From contig JAICRA010000081.1 in assembly GCA_025937615.1 (NCBI GenBank), positions 1 through 6,935 of the forward strand: 6,935 bases of DNA. Reading direction: 5' to 3'. Shown here one piece after another: positions 1 to 5,057 of the stretch (its first letter is position 1; the number at the start of each line of letters is the position of its first letter). A program made the translations under genes and the position numbers. Under the pieces are notes generated by a model. The model did not search any database and was not told the origin of the DNA. It saw nothing but the letters and a program-made list of their open reading frames with translations. This DNA is from Thermomicrobiales bacterium (lineage in GTDB: Bacteria > Chloroflexota > Chloroflexia > Thermomicrobiales > UBA6265).

Positions 1-89
1 GACCCGGAGAGATCGAAGAGCTTGGAAACCCCCGACACTACGAACACCGCGGCCAGGATCAGGCGAGCCGCGAGTAACAGCGCATCCAT
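1..89 (-). CDS. DoxX/MauE-family membrane protein, N-terminal fragment (cut by window edge)
   Basis: The minus strand from an ATG at 89 reads MDALLLAARLILAAVFVVSG followed by VSKLFDLSG, and stays open to the window edge. This is a first transmembrane helix of the type seen at the start of DoxX- and MauE-family proteins: L-L-A-A-R-L-x-L-A-A-V-F then a G-V-x-K-L turn. Members are small four-helix inner-membrane proteins linked to quinone or thiol redox chemistry, such as MauE in methylamine dehydrogenase maturation. A Shine-Dalgarno AGGGG (plus-strand 99-103) lies nine bases before the ATG and supports this start. Only about 29 residues are visible, so DoxX and MauE cannot be told apart. The gene is divergent from the ThDP enzyme gene. 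Family call fairly confident from the motif; exact role unknown. Confidence 0.72.
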   Translation of the reverse strand, partial: MDALLLAARLILAAVFVVSGVSKLFDLSG

Positions 90-180
90 GCGTTCGAACC
101 CCTGCACGACGAAATGCGAAACCCCGTCTGTCGGTCGGGCCGACGGAAATCCACGGCGGGGTCTGGTCCAGCGTTGGCGT

Positions 181-189
181 AGTGTACCA
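181..189 (-). promoter_or_regulatory. Possible extended -10 element for the DoxX/MauE gene
   Basis: On the minus strand this reads TGG-TACACT, a TGn extended -10 with four of six consensus matches, about 90 bases upstream of the leftward ATG. No convincing -35 box lies at 16-18 bases. It sits inside a small dyad (AGTG-TAC-CACT, 181-191). Weak candidate. Confidence 0.22.
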
Positions 190-260
190 CTCGGCTGGCA
201 CAGATCCTGAACGGCGACCCATGATCCGGGTGCCGCGCCTCCAATACTAACGAAAGGGAA

Positions 261-373
261 GCATTAGGTCTAGAGAGCGTGGTATCCAGGTCGGTCCTGG
301 TCGGCAGACTACAATGCCGCGGCAAGGTGAGTACCGCGAACTGTGCCGTCCTGGGAGGCGGTTCTGGGAAGGA
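261..373 (+). promoter_or_regulatory. Possible structured mRNA leader of the ThDP gene, with T-box-like 3' end
   Basis: Nested pairing: GCATT (261-265) with AATGC (313-317), GTGGT (279-283) with ACTAC (308-312, one G-U), and CCAGG (286-290) with CCTGG (296-300). The 5' bulge carries AGAGAG (272-277), a string also conserved in T-box Stem I. Downstream, AAGGTGAGTACCGCG (324-338) resembles the T-box consensus AGGGTGGNACCGCG. Its AGG (325-327) and GCG (336-338) can pair with CCT (350-352) and CGT (347-349), as in an antiterminator or antisequestrator. The same TCCT (349-352) could instead pair with AGGA (370-373) in the Shine-Dalgarno, a plausible translational switch. Against it, the tRNA-end-binding TGGN is disrupted by an extra base, and I see no clear specifier loop. 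Speculative. Confidence 0.22.
366..373 (+). promoter_or_regulatory. Ribosome-binding site that decides the TTG start of the ThDP gene
   Basis: GGGAAGGA lies seven bases before TTG 381, the best Shine-Dalgarno and spacing among the in-frame candidates. The alternatives GTG 279, GTG 327 and TTG 450 lack comparable sites. The same CTGGGA(A)GG string occurs just upstream at 351-358, so there are two SD-like copies. Confidence 0.6.
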
Positions 374-380
374 TCGACCG

Positions 381-2063
381 TTGATCGAAACGCGCGAGCG
401 GAAAGCGACCGACAACCATTTCAAGGCGGCCGGAGCGCCGACGCGAGAGTTGACCGGGGGGCAGGCGCTGGTCGCTTCACTGATCGCCAACGGTGTCGAA
501 ACGATCTTTGCGCTCCCGGGCGTCCAACTCGACGGTGCGTTTGACGCCCTCTATGCGGAGCGGGAAGCGATCCGCGTCATTCACCCGCGCCACGAGCAAG
601 CCGCGGCATATATGGCCGATGGTTATGCGCGCACGACTGACAAGGTCGGCGTGTGCATGGTTGTACCCGGTCCAGGGCTGCTCAATGCCACGGCTGCGCT
701 CTCGACTGCATACGCCTGCAACTCGCCGGTCGTGTGCGTGACAGGGCAGATTCAGTCCGATCTCATCGAGTTCGGCCGCGGACTTCTCCACGAAATTCCA
801 AATCAGCTCGGCATGATCCGCTCAGTAACAAAGCACGCCGAACGCGCAACGACACCGCCGGAAATCCCGGGTCTCGTGCAACGAGCATTCGCAGAAGTCC
901 GACGCGGCAGGCCGCGTCCGGTCGAAATCGAAATCCCGCCGGACACGCTCTTCGCGACTGCGGACGTCGAGCTGCTCCCGCCGGCGGAAACTCCTGAGTG
1001 GTTGGCCGGCGACCCCGACTCACTCGAGCAGGCGGCGCGCTTGCTCAGTAGCGCACGGCGTCCCTTGATCTGGTCCGGTGGCGGAGTGTTGAGAAGCGGC
1101 GCTTGGAACGAGATGCGCCGTTTGGCGGAGCGTTTACAGGCCCCGGTCGTCATGACGGCCAACGGGAAGGGCGCCGTCTCTGATCGAGATCCGCTCGCGC
1201 AGAACATCCTTGGCGGCATGGAACTCCTGCGGGAGGCCGACGTCGTCTTCGCAGTCGGAACCCGCTTCGTCGACCCGGCGACGGCAAAGTGGGGAGTCAG
1301 CCCGGAACAGACCATTATCCAGATGGACATCGATTCCGAAGAGATCGCGCGAAATCTGCCCGTCAGCGTCGGCATCGAGGCCGATGCCAGGGCGGGTCTC
1401 GCGGCCCTGGCCGCCCTCCTCGAGCACCAGGGCCCCGCGCGACCGACCCGCGCGGCGGAATTAGCGGAGCTGAAACGGGGTGTGGCGGCTCGGGCGCGCG
1501 CCGTCGGCGTACAGGCGGAGTACGCGCTGGCCATCCGCGAGGCGCTCCCCGATGACGGCATCTTCGTCTCCGAGATGACCCAGGTCGGTTACTGGTCAAA
1601 CTTCGCCTTTCCCGTCTACGAACCGCGGACCTACATCACCCCCGGCTATCAGGGCACGCTGGGATACGGTTTCCCGACCTCGCTGGGAGCGAAGATCGCG
1701 CATCCCGACCGGTCCGTGGTTTCCATCAATGGCGACGGCGGCTTCGGTTTTTGCCTGAACGAGCTCGCGACGATGGCCCTTCATGAGATCGCGGCGGTTG
1801 CCATCGTCTTCACTGACGACGCGTTTGGGAACGTGCGTCGCATCCAGCAAGAGCAGTTCGGCGGTCGCACGATCGCGTCCGACCTGCTGAATCCGAACTT
1901 CCTCAAGCTCGCCGAGGCGTTCGGAGTGGCCGGCCGGCACGCCGACACCCCAGACAAGTTACGAACGACCCTCAGAGAGTCGATTCGTGCCAATGAGCCG
2001 ACGCTTATCGCTGTTCCCATCGGTCCAGTGCCGAATCCCTGGACGGTCCTCGGCGTCCGTTGA
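381..2063 (+). CDS. Thiamine-diphosphate-dependent enzyme, acetolactate synthase superfamily
   Basis: From TTG 381 the protein is 560 residues, the usual size for IlvB-like ThDP enzymes. These cytoplasmic carboligases or decarboxylases act on 2-oxo acids or related acyl substrates. The N-terminal pyrimidine-binding domain has L-P-G-V-Q-L-D and R-H-E-Q-A-A-A-Y, with Glu72 as the expected cofactor-activating residue. A central domain begins near residue 213. The C-terminal diphosphate domain carries GDG at 451-453. The expected second metal ligand falls at Asp479, within T-D-D-A-F-G-N rather than the classical N-N. No regulatory subunit gene (ilvN) adjoins, and no other branched-chain amino-acid gene is present, so true acetolactate synthase is not favoured; oxalyl-CoA decarboxylase-like or other carboligase roles are possible. 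Superfamily secure, substrate unknown. An upstream GTG at 279 would give 594 residues but lacks a good ribosome-binding site. Confidence 0.9.
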   Translation: MIETRERKATDNHFKAAGAPTRELTGGQALVASLIANGVETIFALPGVQLDGAFDALYAEREAIRVIHPRHEQAAAYMADGYARTTDKVGVCMVVPGPGLLNATAALSTAYACNSPVVCVTGQIQSDLIEFGRGLLHEIPNQLGMIRSVTKHAERATTPPEIPGLVQRAFAEVRRGRPRPVEIEIPPDTLFATADVELLPPAETPEWLAGDPDSLEQAARLLSSARRPLIWSGGGVLRSGAWNEMRRLAERLQAPVVMTANGKGAVSDRDPLAQNILGGMELLREADVVFAVGTRFVDPATAKWGVSPEQTIIQMDIDSEEIARNLPVSVGIEADARAGLAALAALLEHQGPARPTRAAELAELKRGVAARARAVGVQAEYALAIREALPDDGIFVSEMTQVGYWSNFAFPVYEPRTYITPGYQGTLGYGFPTSLGAKIAHPDRSVVSINGDGGFGFCLNELATMALHEIAAVAIVFTDDAFGNVRRIQQEQFGGRTIASDLLNPNFLKLAEAFGVAGRHADTPDKLRTTLRESIRANEPTLIAVPIGPVPNPWTVLGVR

Positions 2064-2085
2064 GGGGGCCAAGAGTACGCAGGCA

Positions 2086-2131
2086 CTGGCAGGGGCCCTG
2101 GTCCATTTGACCAAGACTCTGCCCCTGCCAG
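2086..2131 (+). terminator. Strong nested inverted repeat: possible terminator, or hairpin masking the Nudix ribosome-binding site
   Basis: CTGGCAGGGGC (2086-2096) is a perfect 11-base inverted match to GCCCCTGCCAG (2121-2131). Inside it, TGGTC (2099-2103) pairs with GACCA (2109-2113) around a five-base loop. It starts 22 bases after the ThDP stop. Only GATTTGT follows, so the T-tract is poor for a classical intrinsic terminator. The right arm ends inside AGGA (2130-2133), the only plausible Shine-Dalgarno for the Nudix gene, so the hairpin could also limit Nudix translation on read-through RNA. The structure is certain as sequence; its function is inferred. Confidence 0.5.
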
Positions 2132-2144
2132 GATTTGTCCGCGC

Positions 2145-2642
2145 ATGAAACGGTACTGCGCCGCGTGCGGCTCGCCGACTGAAGAACGGGCCGTCGAGGG
2201 CTCCCTCCGGCCGGTCTGCACCACCTGCGGCCAGGTTGTCTACCTGGACCCGAAGCTCGCCGTGGCGGTCTTGATTGCCCGCGACGGGCGCCTCCTGCTC
2301 GGCAAGCGCGGGCCAGGCGCCCGGGAGGCGGGCAAGTGGAGCTTTCCGGCGGGCTTCGTCGAGCGCGGCGAGGGGGTCGAGCGGGCCGCGGCGCGGGAGG
2401 CGCGAGAGGAGACCGGGCTCGACGTTGTCGTCGGCGATCTGGTCGGACTCTATTCGAGTGACGGCGAAACAGTCGTCCTCGCGGTCTACGAGGCAACCTT
2501 CGGGGCCGGGGAGCCGCGTGCCGGAGACGACCTCGTGGAGGTCGCCTGGTTCACCCCCTCTGAGCTGCCCGAGCTGGCGTTCCCGCGCGACCAACACATC
2601 CTGGACGAGTGGCTATCCTCTCGATCGGGGGAGGAGTCCTGA
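2145..2642 (+). CDS. Nudix hydrolase with N-terminal zinc ribbon
   Basis: This 165-residue cytoplasmic protein has two CxxC pairs (Cys5/Cys8 and Cys25/Cys28) that form a zinc ribbon. It leads into Y-L-D-P-K-L-A-V-A-V, as in Nudix proteins with an N-terminal ribbon. The Nudix box G-x5-E-x7-R-E-A-x-E-E-x-G-L spans residues 70-92, with Arg84, Glu85, Glu88 and Glu89 as the metal-binding core; the hydrophobic position after R-E is Ala. Such enzymes hydrolyse nucleoside diphosphates linked to another group, for example ADP-ribose, NADH or FAD. The SQPWW signature of NADH pyrophosphatase is absent, so substrate is open. AGGA lies 11 bases before the ATG, partly inside the upstream hairpin. The gene is convergent with lpdA, 21 bases away. 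It may be co-transcribed with the ThDP gene if that hairpin does not terminate. Family call very secure. Confidence 0.92.
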   Translation: MKRYCAACGSPTEERAVEGSLRPVCTTCGQVVYLDPKLAVAVLIARDGRLLLGKRGPGAREAGKWSFPAGFVERGEGVERAAAREAREETGLDVVVGDLVGLYSSDGETVVLAVYEATFGAGEPRAGDDLVEVAWFTPSELPELAFPRDQHILDEWLSSRSGEES

Positions 2643-2663
2643 ACGGTGTCAGGCAGCAGACCT

Positions 2664-4094
2664 CTAGATGTGGAGTGCGTGTCCGAGGAGATCGAGCGCG
2701 GCCTCGTGAATGACCTCGGAGACTGTCGGGTGCGGGAAGACGCTGATTCCGATCTCCTCCGGTGTCACCTCGAGCAGACGCCCCATCGCCAAGCCGCCGA
2801 TGAGCTCTGTCGCATGCGGACCGACAATGGTCATGCCGAGCATGTCGTTCGTTTCGGCATCGGCAACGACCTTGGCGAAGCCGTCGGTCTCTCCTTCAAT
2901 GACGGCCTTGCCGTTCGGCCGCATCGGGAACTTGCCGGTCTTGACCGTTCGACCATGGTCGATGGCCTGCTTCTCCGTCCACCCCACGCTGGCAATCTCG
3001 GGACGGCAGAACGTCACCATCGGCGAGTTCAGGACGTCAAGCGGGTAGGGGTCGTGCCCGGCGATATGCTCGACGGCGATGACCCCCATGTGCATGGCCG
3101 TGTGCGCGAGCATCTGCTGGCCATTGACATCACCGATGGCGAAGATGTTCGGGACATTCGTCCGCATCACGGCGTCGACCGGGATCAGCCCATCCTCAGT
3201 CGCCACCCCGACCTTTTCCAAGCCGATGTCTTCGACGTTTCCCTGGCGGCCAATGGCTACCAGCAGAACGTCGGCCTCGACGACCTCCTCCTTCCCCCGA
3301 TCGTCTTTGACCCGCATTCGCACACCCGACTTGGTCACGTCGATGTCGTCCGCGGTTGGGCGAGAATTCGGAAAGACGGCGATGCCCTGTCGTTTGAACG
3401 CTCTGATGAGTACGGCTGCGGCTTCCTCGTCCTCGGCGGGGACGACGCGCCCGACCAGACTGACCTTCGAGCCGTAGCGGCCATAGATCGACGCCCATTC
3501 GACCCCAACCGCGCCGCCCCCGCGGATGATGAAGCTCTGTGGCAGCGATTCCAGCACAACCGCATCGTCCGAATTGATGACTCGCTTGCGGTCGAATGGC
3601 ACATCCTTGATCGCCCGGGGCCGAGTTCCCGTGTCGATGATGATGTTGCGCGTGTTGAGCGTGAAGGGCGCACCGTCCCCAGCGGGCGTGACCTCGACCT
3701 GGCCGGGACCGGCGATGCGACCGAACCCGGCGATCACCGGGATCTTGTACTTCTTGTCGAAGAGGTACTGGAGGCCTTTGTACTGCCCGTTGACGACTTT
3801 GAACGACCGATCTAGTGCCGCAGGGTAATTGAAAGCGACCTCTCCCGCGATGTCGACGCCGAATTCCGCGGAGTTCTGGACCTCCTCATAGACGTCCGCT
3901 GATTTCAGAAATGCTTTGGTCGGAATACAGCCGCGATGGAGGCAGGTGCCCCCTAACTTATCGATCTCAACGACCACGGCATCGAGTCCGAGCTGTGCGG
4001 CGCGGATCGCGGCCACGTAGCCGCCGGTACCCCCGCCGATGAGGACGACGTCGAACGCCTCGCCGTCCCGCGGGCTGTACTGCTGGTCTGCCAT
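2664..4094 (-). CDS. lpdA: Dihydrolipoyl dehydrogenase (E3 component)
   Basis: This 476-residue FAD-disulfide oxidoreductase reoxidises the dihydrolipoyl group of 2-oxo-acid dehydrogenase complexes or the glycine cleavage system, passing electrons to NAD+. Motifs in order: FAD-binding G-G-G-T-G-G (20-25); redox-active pair Cys51/Cys56 in G-G-T-C-L-H-R-G-C-I-P-T-K; NAD-binding G-G-G-A-V-G-V-E (192-199); second FAD motif A-I-G-D-V-N-G near the start of the C-terminal third; and the dimer-interface H-P-T-V-S-E with catalytic His455 and Glu460. The residue two before His455, often His, is Phe here, which should not abolish activity. The start is chosen at MADQQ because GAGGG (plus-strand 4105-4109) lies ten bases upstream; the frame stays open to 4271, but that extension is not family-like. 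No E1, E2 or lipoate genes adjoin, so its partner complex must be encoded elsewhere. Confidence 0.96.
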   Translation of the reverse strand: MADQQYSPRDGEAFDVVLIGGGTGGYVAAIRAAQLGLDAVVVEIDKLGGTCLHRGCIPTKAFLKSADVYEEVQNSAEFGVDIAGEVAFNYPAALDRSFKVVNGQYKGLQYLFDKKYKIPVIAGFGRIAGPGQVEVTPAGDGAPFTLNTRNIIIDTGTRPRAIKDVPFDRKRVINSDDAVVLESLPQSFIIRGGGAVGVEWASIYGRYGSKVSLVGRVVPAEDEEAAAVLIRAFKRQGIAVFPNSRPTADDIDVTKSGVRMRVKDDRGKEEVVEADVLLVAIGRQGNVEDIGLEKVGVATEDGLIPVDAVMRTNVPNIFAIGDVNGQQMLAHTAMHMGVIAVEHIAGHDPYPLDVLNSPMVTFCRPEIASVGWTEKQAIDHGRTVKTGKFPMRPNGKAVIEGETDGFAKVVADAETNDMLGMTIVGPHATELIGGLAMGRLLEVTPEEIGISVFPHPTVSEVIHEAALDLLGHALHI

Positions 4095-4190
4095 GTGAAG
4101 GTTTCCCTCTTCCCGATCGCTGAATGATGCATGTGCGAGGTAATCGCCATGTCGTGTGTTTTCAAGCCGGTATCGGCACAAACGCCCGAG

Positions 4191-4196
4191 AGTATA
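4191..4196 (-). promoter_or_regulatory. Candidate -10 element of lpdA
   Basis: On the minus strand this reads TATACT, five of six consensus matches, about 97 bases before the lpdA ATG. The region 16-18 bases further upstream is GC-rich and has no recognisable -35 box, so the call rests on the -10 and its position alone. A TTGAAA further downstream on the minus strand has no matching -10. Confidence 0.3.
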
Positions 4197-4254
4197 CGAC
4201 GCGCTCTGCGGCCCTCCCGCGACGGCGTGTCTCGGGCAGGGGCGGCAATCGGTG

Positions 4255-4347
4255 CTAAAACCAAAGGTCACCAGGAAGCGTAGGATCCGCTTCGTCGGCG
4301 TCAGGATCGTCGAGGACGTCTTCTTCCGGAAGCAGATTGGGAATCAT
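4255..4347 (-). CDS. Possible small acidic protein, 30 residues, function unknown
   Basis: A minus-strand ATG at 4347 opens a 30-codon frame ending in TAG, with GAGG (plus-strand 4357-4360) nine bases upstream. The peptide begins M-I-P-N-L-L-P-E-E-D and ends L-P-G-D-L-W-F. Ten of its 30 residues are Asp or Glu and none is Lys or Arg. Third codon positions are only about half G or C, lower than the neighbouring genes, which argues against an old native gene. It points the same way as lpdA and would sit upstream on the same strand. I do not recognise it. It could be a real microprotein, a remnant of a lost gene, or chance; the ribosome-binding site is the main reason to list it. Confidence 0.3.
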   Translation of the reverse strand: MIPNLLPEEDVLDDPDADEADPTLPGDLWF

Positions 4348-4431
4348 CAGTAGTGGCCTCGGACCGGCATACTTCCGCGATGGCGGCGCGGCGCCCTCAA
4401 CACCAGTGCAGCACCAGAAGGGAGAGCAAGT

Positions 4432-4809
4432 ATGGCGGGGATTCGGCGTATGCGCCTGGACCAAGCTCAAAGTGCGCCGGCCACGGATCCGATCTTCGTT
4501 GGCTCTGTCTCCACCCAGGAGGTAGTCAACGAGGCGCTCGCGGAGTTGCTGCGAGTGACGGCAGTGACGTTTGAAATGGGAGCAGTCAATCGCCCTCACC
4601 GCCATACGACCGATCAGGTGCTGATCGCCACTTCGGGAACCGGCTTCGTCGCCACTGACCAAGAGCGCTACCCTCTGGAGCCGGGGGACATCGTGTTCGT
4701 TCCCGCGGGGATGCGACACTGGCACGGAGCCAACGCGGAGACGACCCTTACGCACTTGTCGATCTTGACTCCGGGGCACACCGAGATAGAGGATGACGGA
4801 TCCGGATAG
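4432..4809 (+). CDS. Small single-domain cupin protein
   Basis: This 125-residue protein has both cupin motifs. Motif 1 has His56-x-His58 and Gln62 (in place of the common Glu), followed by S-G-T-G. Motif 2 is G-D-I-V-F-V-P-A-G-M-R-H-W-H-G-A, giving His96 as the fourth metal ligand. The three-His plus Gln set would bind a divalent metal. Cupins of this H-R-H-T-T-D-Q and H-W-H-G type are often found next to carboxymuconolactone decarboxylase-like or quinone-related enzymes, but none is nearby, so the substrate is unknown. A purine-rich ribosome-binding site (AAGGGAG, 4418-4424) lies seven bases before the ATG; Met7 is an alternative start. Divergent from lpdA. No clear terminator follows: AGCCGC (4808-4813) and GCGGCT (4843-4848) can pair but enclose a long loop and lack a T-tract. 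Confidence 0.88.
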   Translation: MAGIRRMRLDQAQSAPATDPIFVGSVSTQEVVNEALAELLRVTAVTFEMGAVNRPHRHTTDQVLIATSGTGFVATDQERYPLEPGDIVFVPAGMRHWHGANAETTLTHLSILTPGHTEIEDDGSG

Positions 4810-4935
4810 CCGCTCGTCGCTTCCGCGTCGACTCGACCATACGCGGCTGATAGTCCTCTCCTGATCACACTCCGCGGGCGGCAAGACTCGCGTGAATTCG
4901 CCCAGAACTCCTAGAAAGCGTTGCCATTTGGGCTG

Positions 4936-4964
4936 TTGCGATCGCGGTGGTCGGGTGCCAGAAT
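4936..4964 (+). promoter_or_regulatory. Candidate promoter for the PRTase-fusion/ATPase operon
   Basis: TTGCGA (4936-4941) and CAGAAT (4959-4964) are separated by 17 bases, and TGC immediately before the -10 gives a TGn extension. Each hexamer matches consensus at four of six positions. Transcription would begin near 4971, leaving a leader of roughly 87 bases before ATG 5058. Confidence 0.35.
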
Positions 4965-5015
4965 GCGGCTATCCCCCGCAAACAGCGGCAGAAGTTAGCG
5001 ACCGACGCGGTGGCG

Positions 5016-5032
5016 CCCGGTGAATGACCGGG
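5016..5032 (+). repeat. Inverted repeat in the leader of the PRTase-fusion gene
   Basis: CCCGGT (5016-5021) and ACCGGG (5027-5032) form a perfect six-base stem with a five-base loop, 25 bases before the ATG. A competing pairing is possible between GCGCC (5013-5017) and GGCGC (5037-5041). It could be an operator or a translation-control hairpin; nothing shows which. Confidence 0.4.
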
Positions 5033-5057
5033 TGATGGCGCGAGGTACGGGGAGCCC

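Larger units (their letters stand above)
90..380. other. Divergent intergenic region with inverted repeats, no gene seen
   Basis: These 291 bases separate the leftward DoxX/MauE gene from the rightward ThDP gene, and must hold regulation for both. I find no credible coding sequence; the short frames crossing it lack family-like content. Structure seen: CCAGC (168-172) with GCTGG (194-198), enclosing AGTG/CACT (181-184/188-191); a longer nested fold at 261-317; and the purine-rich ribosome-binding site at 366-373. A TACAAT (310-315) matches a -10 at five of six positions but has no good -35 partner, and would cut through the fold, so both cannot be right. Confidence 0.5.
4095..4431. other. Divergent intergenic region between lpdA and the cupin gene
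   Basis: This 337-base gap must carry promoters for both divergent genes. It holds the lpdA ribosome-binding site, a TATACT candidate -10 for lpdA, a short dyad GCCG-GTAT-CGGC (4166-4177), a possible 30-codon minus-strand ORF (4255-4347) and the cupin ribosome-binding site. I see no convincing rightward promoter for the cupin gene and no RNA gene. Confidence 0.5.

Noticed and set aside
88..104. GTTCGAACC resembling a tRNA T-arm
   Set aside because: Neither strand can form the five-base T stem, and no acceptor, D or anticodon arms are found. The segment is the ribosome-binding and start region of the DoxX/MauE gene.
195..215. TGGCAC-like string suggesting a sigma-54 promoter
   Set aside because: The partner -12 element (TTGCA) is missing at the required spacing.
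279..380. GTG 279 as the start of the ThDP gene, adding 34 residues
   Set aside because: The extension does not resemble the N-terminus of the family, and GTG 279 lacks a good ribosome-binding site, while TTG 381 has GGGAAGGA at seven bases.
803..1561. Minus-strand open frame of 252 codons opposite the ThDP gene
   Set aside because: Ser/Arg/Ala-rich translation typical of an antisense shadow, with no recognisable domain.
2646..3815. Long plus-strand open frame (389 codons) antisense to lpdA
   Set aside because: Lies entirely opposite lpdA, whose motifs are unmistakable; its translation resembles no family. Such frames are common opposite GC-rich genes.
4255..4884. Minus-strand open frame of 209 codons crossing the cupin gene
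   Set aside because: Most of it is antisense to the clear cupin coding sequence. Only its last 30 codons, with their own start and ribosome-binding site, are kept as a tentative small ORF.
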